DNA of 37,534 nt from an uncultured Bacteroidales bacterium. Its GTDB lineage: Bacteria; Bacteroidota; Bacteroidia; Bacteroidales; UBA932. The stretch spans positions 1 to 37,534 of the forward strand of contig CAMHTE010000009.1 of NCBI GenBank assembly GCA_946187975.1, written 5' to 3'. Positions 8,960 through 15,281 of the stretch are shown piece by piece. The notes beneath the pieces are model-generated. The model searched no databases. It was not told the origin of the DNA and saw only the letters and a program-made list of their open reading frames with translations. The position numbers were made by a program, and so were the translations under genes. How positions within the stretch are numbered: the stretch's first letter is position 1; the number at the start of each line of letters is the position of its first letter.

Positions 8960-9525
8960 AGATAGCCGTCTATCCCGGTTCCTTCGACCCGCTCCACAAA
9001 GGGCATCTTGCCATCATGCAATACCTTACCGGAGAGGGAGGATTCGATGCGGTGTACCTGGTGGTTTCCCCGCAGAATCCCTTCAAGGACCCGGCGAAGG
9101 CAGCGAATGCACAACGCCGCTTCGAGGCCGCCCAGGCCGCGGTTGCCAGGCATCCAGGGCTCAAGGTTAAAGTAGACGGAATCGAACTCGGTATGACTCC
9201 CCCGAACTACACCGTCCGCACTTTGGACGCCCTTAGGCAGCGTGAACCAGGCAACGATTTCACCCTGGTCATGGGCGCCGACAATCTCGGGGGACTCCCC
9301 CGCTGGCGCTGCGCAAGGCGCATCCTCTCACAATACGACATAGTCGTTTATCCCAGACCTGGCTTCGATTCGGATGCCCTCCTGGAGGATCTGCGCCGCT
9401 GGTGCCGCCGCTCCCACACACGTTGCGCCATAAAGCTGATCGACGCTCCCCTGGTGGATATTTCCTCAACACAGATACGGGCTGCCCTGGCTGCAGGGAA
9501 AGACGTTTCCGATCTTGTAATGTAA
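8956..9525 (+). CDS. nadD: Nicotinate-nucleotide adenylyltransferase
   Basis: A 189-residue nucleotidyltransferase that transfers AMP from ATP to nicotinic acid mononucleotide, giving deamido-NAD in NAD biosynthesis. GSFDPLHKGH at residues 8-17 is the (H/T)xGH-type nucleotide-binding signature with its preceding loop. VSPQNPFKD near 33-41 and the late ISSTQIR motif (about 169-175) are the other family landmarks. It overlaps gmk by 4 bases (ATGA) and is followed after 4 bases by a gene of unclear function. The pairing with gmk is seen in other Bacteroidota as far as I recall. Confidence 0.95.
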   Translation: MKIAVYPGSFDPLHKGHLAIMQYLTGEGGFDAVYLVVSPQNPFKDPAKAANAQRRFEAAQAAVARHPGLKVKVDGIELGMTPPNYTVRTLDALRQREPGNDFTLVMGADNLGGLPRWRCARRILSQYDIVVYPRPGFDSDALLEDLRRWCRRSHTRCAIKLIDAPLVDISSTQIRAALAAGKDVSDLVM

Positions 9526-9529
9526 AGCC

Positions 9530-10171
9530 ATGAGACCGGTCTGCAGCCCCGAAGACATGTACGCCGACATAAAGGAAGCCGGCCTCATACCCTTTTTCCG
9601 TAATACAATTCCCGGTTTTTCCATCGAGGAACTCACCCCGAAGGAGCACTGGTTCGATTCCTCCGACGAACTCGGTCCGTGGGACTGGAAGATTTTTGCC
9701 GTGCAGAGCGGCGACATAGCCTACGGAAAGTTCCTTTGGGGCGGAAAAGCCGCTTTCGCCACCGTGGAATTCTATCGCGAACTTGCCAATTGGCGCAGGA
9801 GCCTGCCCGCATACAGCCCTTCGCCCGAAGGCCAAAGGATCCTTGAGTTCATACGGGAAAACGGATCATGCAGCACCGGCGACGTGCGCAGGCTGCTCGG
9901 CCTGAAGAAAAATGCGGCCGACGCCCTGCTGACACGACTTGAGGCTCAGACCAGAGTGATAATTGGTGATTTCGAGCGCGTCTACCGGGGCGAGGACCTG
10001 CATTACAGCGGCTGGCAGCGCGCTGCTTTCTGCACCCCAGAAGACCTCTTCGGCGAAGAAGCACTCCGCACATCCCGCTCCCCCGAAGAATCATTCGGCT
10101 TCCTCTCCAGGCGCATTCGCTCACTCGTCCCTTCCGCCTCCGACAAAGACATCGCCCGCCTGCTGGGATAA
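9530..10171 (+). CDS. Conserved protein with winged-helix-like C-terminal half, possibly AlkZ-related
   Basis: A 213-residue soluble protein with no signal peptide or membrane segment. The N-terminal half holds GPWDWK near 49-54 and YGKFLWGGKAAF near 65-76. The middle (about residues 101-155, SPEGQRILEFIRENG, STGDVRRLLGLKKNAADALLTRL) reads as a winged helix-turn-helix with a following beta hairpin. Proteins of this layout in Bacteroidota are sometimes labelled AlkZ-related. That label is from memory, and the catalytic QxQ-type residues of the AlkZ glycosylases are not evident to me. The start lies 4 bases after the nadD stop, so it is likely the last gene of the gmk-nadD operon. It might act on nucleic acid, but this is inference from the fold only. 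Confidence 0.75.
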   Translation: MRPVCSPEDMYADIKEAGLIPFFRNTIPGFSIEELTPKEHWFDSSDELGPWDWKIFAVQSGDIAYGKFLWGGKAAFATVEFYRELANWRRSLPAYSPSPEGQRILEFIRENGSCSTGDVRRLLGLKKNAADALLTRLEAQTRVIIGDFERVYRGEDLHYSGWQRAAFCTPEDLFGEEALRTSRSPEESFGFLSRRIRSLVPSASDKDIARLLG

Positions 10172-10187
10172 CGGAAGCGCGACTGAA

Positions 10188-10271
10188 AGGTGCTGGCTGG
10201 GATTCCGACGAAGAGCGACTTTTAGCGAACGCTTCTTATCGGGAGCTCTAGCGGAATCCCGGCCAACGCCT
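10188..10271 (+). ncRNA. Candidate structured intergenic element, copy 1
   Basis: Between two convergent genes lie arms 10188-10207 and 10252-10271 that pair at 19 of 20 positions, with two G-U pairs and one C-A mismatch. The inner 14 bp are TGGCTGGGATTCCG with CGGAATCCCGGCCA. Inside, AGAGC (10212-10216) pairs with GCTCT (10245-10249), leaving ACGA unpaired on the 5' side and a loop beginning GACTTTT. A second element at 12381-12436 has the same layout with different stem bases. No T-tract follows on either strand, so it is not a plain terminator. It could be a structured RNA or a REP/MITE-like DNA palindrome. I do not recognise it. Confidence 0.5.
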
Positions 10272-10283
10272 GCCGGTTACTGT

Positions 10284-10865
10284 CTATTTGGAAAGAATAA
10301 TTCCGACTCCGCCTCCGAGGTGGTTCCCCTTGAACTCTTCGAGGGTAATTCCGCTCAGCTGCGACAACTCTATGGCAAGGCCCTGCAGCACTATGAGCAT
10401 GGCCGCGGTGGAATTGATGCTGATCAGGTTCCACGAGTCGCCCTCGTGCTCGAGCGAGAGTTCGAGGTTGTTTCCGGTAATGGTGGCCAGGGGGTTATCG
10501 TGATTGAAGGTCAGTGCCCAAAGATAGTGTATTCCCCTTTCTTTCAACAATTTGGCCAGCTGCACTGCCTGTGGAGTGGTCCCGCTTTTGGAGAGGATGA
10601 TTACCACGTCGTCCCTGCCAACCATGCCTATGTCGCCATGAAACGCCTCTTCGGTGTGAAGGAAAGCCGAGTTGATGTTGAGCGATAGCATGCTCGCAGA
10701 CACTTTGCGGCATACGGGGCCGTTCTTCCCAAGGCCGGACAGCACTATCTTGTTTCCGTTTTTAAGTGCATTATTGCAGTCTTGCAGCAATTTTTCGTAA
10801 ACGGCCGGATCCATCGACATCACACTGTCGCAGATTCTTTTGAGGTTTTCTTCGAAAGGGTACAT
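10284..10865 (-). CDS. SIS-domain sugar-phosphate isomerase, KdsD-like without CBS domains
   Basis: A 193-residue single SIS domain. Visible signatures are VLSGLGKNGPVCRKV near 41-55, the sugar-phosphate-binding EEAFHGDIGMV near 72-82 and the serine loop ILSKSGTT near 90-97, followed by a late GNHLGGGVG (compare the HPGG segment of KdsD/GutQ). These match arabinose-5-phosphate isomerases, which make the KDO precursor, but the usual C-terminal tandem CBS domains are absent. Substrate could therefore be arabinose 5-phosphate or another ketose/aldose phosphate. It starts 12 bases after the CYTH gene stop, so the two form an operon. It converges on the gmk-nadD cluster across the structured element. 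Confidence 0.85.
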   Translation of the reverse strand: MYPFEENLKRICDSVMSMDPAVYEKLLQDCNNALKNGNKIVLSGLGKNGPVCRKVSASMLSLNINSAFLHTEEAFHGDIGMVGRDDVVIILSKSGTTPQAVQLAKLLKERGIHYLWALTFNHDNPLATITGNNLELSLEHEGDSWNLISINSTAAMLIVLQGLAIELSQLSGITLEEFKGNHLGGGVGIILSK

Positions 10866-10877
10866 ATTCTTTTTAAA

Positions 10878-11348
10878 TTATTTCCAGTTTTTGAACGGAT
10901 TCCGGCAGAGAGAGGCATTGTAGTAACGGTGGTCTCCGGTAACCTCCTCTCCCAGCCATGACGGACGCTCGAAGGCTTCGTCTGCGCTGCCCAATTCCAC
11001 TTCCGCGACCACCAGTCCTTCGTTGTCGCCATGGAATTCATCGACCTCGAAGGTGTGTTTTCCGCTTTTGACGAGATAGCGGATTTTATCGATACGTCCG
11101 CTGTCGCAGAGTTCCATTAGCTCGGTCGCCTCCTGCACCGGGATTTCCTTCTCCCACTCGTAACGGCTCATACCTCCGTCGAAACTGGGCCCCTTGATTG
11201 TCAGGAAGCCGCTGTCGCCGCAAATCCTCACACGGACGGTGCGCCCGCTTCCGCTGCATATATATCCCTGCCGCATGGGTATGGCCTTAATGGCATCTTT
11301 CTTATAATCCCCTGAAACGAGGAACTTTCGCTCTATCTCGGTAGGCAT
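10878..11348 (-). CDS. CYTH-domain triphosphatase-like protein
   Basis: A 156-residue CYTH (triphosphate tunnel metalloenzyme) protein. The defining ExExK motif is EIERK at residues 4-8. Alternating charged strands typical of the beta barrel follow (TVRVRI, GFLTIKG, RYEWEKEIP, TFEVDEFHG, LVVAEVELG). Length fits the short bacterial tripolyphosphatases rather than the longer YgiF or class IV cyclases, so hydrolysis of inorganic tripolyphosphate or a nucleoside triphosphate is the best guess. The frame stays open upstream to 11558, but MPTEIERKFLV (start 11348) is the family N terminus and the extension would overlap the divergent gene. A 7/8 match to a -7 box (TATCTTCG, 11364-11371, minus) lies just upstream. 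Confidence 0.88.
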   Translation of the reverse strand: MPTEIERKFLVSGDYKKDAIKAIPMRQGYICSGSGRTVRVRICGDSGFLTIKGPSFDGGMSRYEWEKEIPVQEATELMELCDSGRIDKIRYLVKSGKHTFEVDEFHGDNEGLVVAEVELGSADEAFERPSWLGEEVTGDHRYYNASLCRNPFKNWK

Positions 11349-11363
11349 GTGCTGTAATTTGTA

Positions 11364-11371
11364 CGAAGATA
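11364..11371 (-). promoter_or_regulatory. Possible -7 element for the CYTH-SIS operon
   Basis: TATCTTCG on the minus strand differs from TAnnTTTG at one position and lies 15 bases before the CYTH ATG. No matching -33 box is seen, so this is tentative. Confidence 0.35.
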
Positions 11372-11392
11372 GCAATTTCGCACGGAAAAAAC

Positions 11393-11400
11393 TATATTTG
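11393..11400 (+). promoter_or_regulatory. -7 promoter element for the 11418 gene
   Basis: TATATTTG, a perfect TAnnTTTG box 17 bases before the ATG at 11418. No -33 element is evident at 19-21 bases further upstream. Confidence 0.6.
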
Positions 11401-11417
11401 CGAAAAAGACGCCTATT

Positions 11418-12230
11418 ATGAAGAAAGTTATTGTCGCAGCACTGTTCATGGTTCTTTCTGCCACGCAGATTCACGCACAGGATATCATTACGCTCAAGGA
11501 CGGGACAGAAATCCAGGCCAAGGTTCTCGAAGTTGGAATCAGCGAGATACGCTACCATAAGTTCAGTAATCCGGACGGGCCGGTTTATTCCCTGCTCAAA
11601 TCAGACGTGCTTCTGGTGCGGTACGAGAATGGCGAGAATGAGGTCTTCCCTGTTGCAGCACAACCCAAAGCATTCCAATCCCAGGGGACGAATGAGAACG
11701 TACAGTCTTCTCTTTATGCCGACGAATCCAAGGTGGAGCTTAAAAAGAACATGAAGTACAGCCAGTATAAGGATTTGTACTCACCTCAGGATTACAGGCA
11801 TGCTTCCGGCGATCCGTACAGCCGTGCCCTTGCCGGAATTGCCTCCGCCCTTATTCCCGGCCTTGGACAGGGTTTGGATGGCGAATGGGGCCGTGCCGCC
11901 GGCTTTTTTGCCGGGTACATCGCCTGCAGCCTGATTTCCGAAGCGGGTACGAAGTACACCTACGACTCTGCCGGCATATTGGTGGATGCAGAGTATTCAA
12001 GCACCGCGATCCTTGCAGCGTTTGCAGGTCTGGCGGTGGAAATATGGAGCATATGCGACGCCGTAAGGGTGGCGAAGATCAAGAATATGTACTCACAGGA
12101 CGTTCACAAAAAGTACGGGGCGGTCAGTTTCGACGTTAAGCCCTGCCTCGCCATGGTTCCGGCATCTTCTCCTTCCGGAATGTCCGGCTTAACTCCATCC
12201 GCAGGTTTCGCGCTTTCCATCCGCTTTTAA
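11418..12230 (+). CDS. Secreted hypothetical protein with Bacteroidota-type N-terminal domain
   Basis: A 270-residue protein with a clear Sec signal peptide (MKKVIVAALFMVLSATQIHA, cleavage before QD). After it comes a compact beta domain, about 22-75, with the pattern DIITLKDGTEIQAKV, EIRYHKFSNPDGPVY, SDVLLVRYENGE, a module common in exported Bacteroidota proteins of unknown role. Residues about 135-215 contain ALIPGLGQGLDGEWGRA and two hydrophobic stretches (GFFAGYIACSLIS; AILAAFAGLAVEIWSICDAV), resembling the PGLGQ-type paired helices of TM2/DUF5683-like proteins. The C terminus ends in beta-like GFALSIRF. It is probably membrane-associated in the envelope; no enzymatic motif is visible. 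The gene is single and is followed by a repeat-rich gap. Confidence 0.85.
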   Translation: MKKVIVAALFMVLSATQIHAQDIITLKDGTEIQAKVLEVGISEIRYHKFSNPDGPVYSLLKSDVLLVRYENGENEVFPVAAQPKAFQSQGTNENVQSSLYADESKVELKKNMKYSQYKDLYSPQDYRHASGDPYSRALAGIASALIPGLGQGLDGEWGRAAGFFAGYIACSLISEAGTKYTYDSAGILVDAEYSSTAILAAFAGLAVEIWSICDAVRVAKIKNMYSQDVHKKYGAVSFDVKPCLAMVPASSPSGMSGLTPSAGFALSIRF

Positions 12231-12277
12231 TCGCCTGCTATTGTCCAGATAGCCGGCAGCGGCTACGCTTCCTGTTA

Positions 12278-12366
12278 TTCCGTTCACAAAAAGGGCCTAT
12301 TTTGTGAACGGAATGTGTTTTTTCAAAGGTTTGTTCACAAAAAGGGCCTGTTTTGTAAACGGATTG
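12278..12366. repeat. Tandem pair of palindromic repeat units, 51-bp period
   Basis: Unit 1 (12278-12313) has perfect 14-bp inverted arms TTCCGTTCACAAAA and TTTTGTGAACGGAA around AGGGCCTA. Unit 2 (12331-12366) repeats the core with three changes in 32 bases (12283-12314 against 12334-12365); its arms are less perfect. Unit 1 is followed by TGTGTTTTTT, so it could end transcription of the 11418 gene. The duplicated, symmetric design would also suit a dimeric DNA-binding protein. Confidence 0.75.
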
Positions 12367-12380
12367 CAGATAGGGGCGTG

Positions 12381-12436
12381 GCGGCAAGGTCCGACGAAAG
12401 CCGACTATTTCAGGAGGCTGAGCGGAGCCTTGCTGC
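12381..12436 (+). ncRNA. Candidate structured intergenic element, copy 2
   Basis: Arms GCGGCAAGGTCCG (12381-12393) and CGGAGCCTTGCTGC (12423-12436) pair over 13 bp with one G-U and one bulged G. Inside, AGCC (12399-12402) pairs with GGCT (12416-12419). The 5' internal ACGAA and the apical GACTATTTCAGGA match copy 1 at 10188-10271 (ACGAA, GACTTTT, GGGA), while both stems differ in sequence but keep pairing. The block AGCCTTGC occurs again at 12450-12457 and could compete for the 5' arm. Like copy 1 it lies between convergent genes and in the same orientation. Confidence 0.5.
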
Positions 12437-12473
12437 AGAGACGGCTAAGAGCCTTGCCGACGCAGAAAGCAAC

Positions 12474-12502
12474 AAAAAAGGGGACTTGCCGTCCCCTTTT
12501 TT
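12474..12502 (-). terminator. Intrinsic terminator of dnaK, bidirectional in form
   Basis: A perfect 12-bp stem (AAAAAAGGGGAC with GTCCCCTTTTTT) around a 5-nt loop, 2 bases after the dnaK stop. Six Ts close the hairpin on both strands, so it could also stop plus-strand transcripts arriving from the 11418 gene. Confidence 0.92.
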
Positions 12503-12504
12503 GA

Positions 12505-14409
12505 TTACTGCTCGTCCGGAGCAGTGTTTCCTCCGTAGTCCGGTCCGGGACCCTGCGGCCCGCCCTGAGGTCCCTGAGGTCCGGCCTGAGGGCCACCCTG
12601 GGCGCCGGCAGCCTGCTGTCCGGCCTGATACATCTTCTCGAACGACTTGCTGAGAGCCTCGGAGTATTTGTCAATCTCTTCCAGATTCTGGTTCTTGACA
12701 GCCTCCTTGAGAGGATTCAGGCTGGCTTCCACCTCGCTCTTCACGTCAGCGGGAACCTTGTCGCCGTTGTCCTTGAGGAACTTCTCGGCCTGGAAGCAGA
12801 GTGCGTCAGCGTTGTTGATCTTGTCTACACGCTCCTTGGCAGCCTTGTCGGCGTCCTCGTTGGCCTTTGCCTCGTCGCGCATGCGCTTGATTTCCTCCTC
12901 GCTGAGTCCGCTGGAAGCCTCAATGCGGATGTGCTGCTCCTTGCCCGTAGCCTTGTCCTTTGCAGATACCGAAAGGATACCGTTGGTGTCGATGTCGAAC
13001 GAAACCTCGATCTGAGGGATTCCGCGCGGTGCGGGAGCTATTCCGTCCAGATGGAAGATACCTATCTGCTTGTTGTCCTTTGCCATGGGGCGCTCGCCCT
13101 GGAGCACTCGGATTTCCACCGAAGGCTGGTTATCGGCCGCAGTGCTGAACACCTGCTCCTTGTGAACCGGGATGGTAGTGTTGCTCTCGATAAGTTTGGT
13201 CATCACGCCGCCAAGGGTTTCTATACCGAGGCTGAGCGGGGTAACGTCGAGCAGAAGCACATCCTTGACGTCGCCTGCAAGAACGCCGCCCTGAATGGAA
13301 GCACCTATAGCCACAACCTCGTCGGGGTTGACGCTCTTGTTGGGTTCCTTTCCGAAGAAATTCCTTACGAGTTCCTGGATCTTGGGGATACGGGTGGATC
13401 CGCCGACGAGCAGGACCTCATCTATATCGGAAGCGCTCAGGTGAGCGTCCGAAAGGGCCTTGCGGCAAGGCTCGATGCTCTTCTGGAACAGGGTGTCGCA
13501 GAGGGCCTCGAACTTGGCGCGGGTAAGGGTCTTCACGAGGTGGCGGGGAATGCCGTCGACCGCGGTGATGTAAGGAAGGTTGATTTCGGTGCTGGTCTGG
13601 TTGGAGAGCTCGATCTTTGCCTTTTCGGCCGCCTCCTTAAGACGCTGCAGAGCCATGGGATCCTTCTTGAGGTCGAGGCCGCTGTTCTCGGATGCGAATT
13701 CGCTGGCGAGCCAGTCGATGATGACCTGGTCGAAGTCGTCTCCTCCCAGATGGGTGTCGCCGTTGGTAGACTTAACCTCGAATACACCGTCACCGAGTTC
13801 GAGGATGGAGATATCGAAGGTGCCGCCGCCGAGGTCGTACACCGCAACCTTCATGTTCTTGTTCTTCTTGTCAAGGCCGTATGCAAGGGCAGCCGCAGTG
13901 GGCTCGTTGATGATACGCTTGACATCCAGTCCCGCGATCTTGCCAGCCTCCTTGGTGGCCTGGCGCTGGGAGTCGGAGAAGTATGCCGGAACGGTGATGA
14001 CCGCTTCGGTGACGGGCTGACGGAGATAGTCCTCTGCCGTCTTTTTCATTTTCTGAAGGATGATGGCCGAAATCTCCTGAGGGGAATAGAGCCTGCCGTT
14101 GATATCCACGCGAGGGGTATTATTCTCACCCTTGGACACCTTGTATGGCATGCGGGCTACTTCCTTGCCCACCTGGTCGTAACTCTCGCCCATGAAGCGC
14201 TTGATGGAGAATACGGTATTGCTAGGATTCGTGATGGCCTGACGCTTTGCGGGGTTACCCACCTTGCGCTCGCCGTCGTCGGTGAAGGCTACCACAGAAG
14301 GGGTGGTGCGCTCACCTTCGTTATTGATAATTACGGTAGGCTGATTGCCTTCCATGACCGCCACGCAACTGTTCGTGGTTCCAAGGTCGATTCCGATAAT
14401 TTTTCCCAT
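12505..14409 (-). CDS. dnaK: Chaperone DnaK (Hsp70)
   Basis: A 634-residue Hsp70. The N-terminal ATPase begins [18 protein letters not shown] (residues 4-21), with the phosphate loop YDLGGGTFD near 200 and the adenosine motif [10 protein letters not shown] near 340. The interdomain linker is [13 protein letters not shown], followed by the substrate-binding beta domain and the alpha lid. It binds exposed hydrophobic segments and refolds clients with DnaJ and GrpE, neither of which is in the window. The tail is rich in Gly, Gln and Pro and ends TAPDEQ. I see no acidic EEVK-like end such as many bacterial DnaKs carry. Expression seems strong: a good -33/-7 promoter, a Shine-Dalgarno site (unusual for this phylum) and a perfect terminator. 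Confidence 0.98.
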   Translation of the reverse strand: MGKIIGIDLGTTNSCVAVMEGNQPTVIINNEGERTTPSVVAFTDDGERKVGNPAKRQAITNPSNTVFSIKRFMGESYDQVGKEVARMPYKVSKGENNTPRVDINGRLYSPQEISAIILQKMKKTAEDYLRQPVTEAVITVPAYFSDSQRQATKEAGKIAGLDVKRIINEPTAAALAYGLDKKNKNMKVAVYDLGGGTFDISILELGDGVFEVKSTNGDTHLGGDDFDQVIIDWLASEFASENSGLDLKKDPMALQRLKEAAEKAKIELSNQTSTEINLPYITAVDGIPRHLVKTLTRAKFEALCDTLFQKSIEPCRKALSDAHLSASDIDEVLLVGGSTRIPKIQELVRNFFGKEPNKSVNPDEVVAIGASIQGGVLAGDVKDVLLLDVTPLSLGIETLGGVMTKLIESNTTIPVHKEQVFSTAADNQPSVEIRVLQGERPMAKDNKQIGIFHLDGIAPAPRGIPQIEVSFDIDTNGILSVSAKDKATGKEQHIRIEASSGLSEEEIKRMRDEAKANEDADKAAKERVDKINNADALCFQAEKFLKDNGDKVPADVKSEVEASLNPLKEAVKNQNLEEIDKYSEALSKSFEKMYQAGQQAAGAQGGPQAGPQGPQGGPQGPGPDYGGNTAPDEQ

Positions 14410-14419
14410 AATATTTTTA

Positions 14420-14425
14420 CTCCTT
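14420..14425 (-). promoter_or_regulatory. Shine-Dalgarno site of dnaK
   Basis: AAGGAG on the minus strand ends 10 bases before the dnaK ATG. Other genes here start in AT-rich leaders without such a site, so dnaK stands out as a strongly translated gene. Confidence 0.6.
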
Positions 14426-14474
14426 TTTTATTTCGTATCGTTTGTCAGCCTGAACTGACGCAAAACCCTGTAAC

Positions 14475-14506
14475 GAAAGCTATGCCACCGCCCGTTTTGT
14501 GACAAA
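14475..14506 (-). promoter_or_regulatory. dnaK promoter, TTTG-N20-TAGCTTTC
   Basis: On the minus strand, TTTG (14506-14503) and TAGCTTTC (14482-14475, one base off TAnnTTTG) are separated by 20 bases, the best two-box match to the Bacteroidota primary sigma consensus in the window. It gives a leader of about 60 bases. No CIRCE-type inverted repeat is visible in the leader. Confidence 0.7.
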
Positions 14507-14513
14507 TTGTCAT

Positions 14514-14521
14514 TATCTTTG
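14514..14521 (+). promoter_or_regulatory. -7 promoter element for the RluA-type gene
   Basis: TATCTTTG, a perfect box, ends 4 bases before ATG 14526 and 19 bases before ATG 14541. The transcript would start at or very near the first ATG. It argues against the GTG start at 14499. Confidence 0.6.
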
Positions 14522-14525
14522 CAAT

Positions 14526-15281
14526 ATGGAATACAGGCAGATGGACAAGGCCGAATACGCCGACATAGCGTCCCGTATCATTTACGAAGACAATCACATA
14601 CTCATCTTCGACAAACGCCCCGGTGAGATAGTGCAGGGCGACAAGACTGGTGACGAACCCCTGTCGGAGACGCTAAAGGCATTCATAGCCATGCGCGACG
14701 CCAAGCCCGGACGCGTGTTCATGGGCGTTCCCCACAGGCTGGACCGCCCCGTTTGCGGCATCTGCGTGTTCGCAAAAACTTCCAAGGCCCTGGAAAGGCT
14801 GGACGCTATGTTCCGCGATGGGGAGGTTCACAAGACCTATCTGGCCCTGTGCTGCCAGACTCCCCCGGCGGCCGAAGCCACACTCGAAGAATGGCTGGTC
14901 CGTAACGAACGCCTCAATAAAAGTTATATAACGTCAGGTCCCGGGAATGGAGCAAAACTGGCAAAACTGCATTATCGCCATCTCGGCGACACGGAGCGCT
15001 ATTCCCTTGTAGAGGTTGAACTAATGACCGGCCGTCACCATCAGATACGCTGTCAGCTCGCACATATGGGCTGCCCTATCAAGGGCGACTTGAAGTATGG
15101 TGCCCCAAGGTCGAACCCGGACGGAGGGATATGCCTGCAGGCTCACTCCATTAAGTTCGTTCACCCTGTCCGGAAAACCGCACTTTCAGTCAGTCTGCCG
15201 GTCCCGGAGGACTGGAAAGGATGCCGTCAGATTATTGCAGGCGACGCACCTGAAGTCCTGCCCGGTACTCTCCCGGAGTAA
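14526..15281 (+). CDS. RluA-family RNA pseudouridine synthase
   Basis: A 251-residue enzyme that isomerises specific uridines to pseudouridine in rRNA or tRNA. The catalytic motif is HRLDRPVCGI near residues 75-84 (Asp in RLD). The second landmark is GRHHQIRCQLAHMGCPIKGD near 172-191. No S4 domain precedes the catalytic domain, so it resembles TruC or short RluA types rather than RluC/RluD; the target base cannot be told from sequence. Start: ATG 14526 or ATG 14541 (MDKAEY). The -7 box makes 14541 (about a 16-base leader) equally possible. The last 50 bases overlap the end of the convergent AraC gene. Confidence 0.9.
   Translation: MEYRQMDKAEYADIASRIIYEDNHILIFDKRPGEIVQGDKTGDEPLSETLKAFIAMRDAKPGRVFMGVPHRLDRPVCGICVFAKTSKALERLDAMFRDGEVHKTYLALCCQTPPAAEATLEEWLVRNERLNKSYITSGPGNGAKLAKLHYRHLGDTERYSLVEVELMTGRHHQIRCQLAHMGCPIKGDLKYGAPRSNPDGGICLQAHSIKFVHPVRKTALSVSLPVPEDWKGCRQIIAGDAPEVLPGTLPE

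Noticed and set aside
12381..12436. Hammerhead or other self-cleaving ribozyme in the structured elements
   Set aside because: GAAA- and GTC-like pieces occur on the minus strand, but the CTGANGA core is absent and the stem layout does not fit.
12304..12653. Plus-strand open frames across the repeat gap and the dnaK 3' end
   Set aside because: They lie over palindromes, a terminator and the antisense of dnaK; no signal, family motif or promoter supports them.
12931..14502. A 523-codon plus-strand frame antisense to dnaK
   Set aside because: A long antisense frame is a common by-product of GC-biased codon use in dnaK; the residues are a mirror of the real gene and show no domain.
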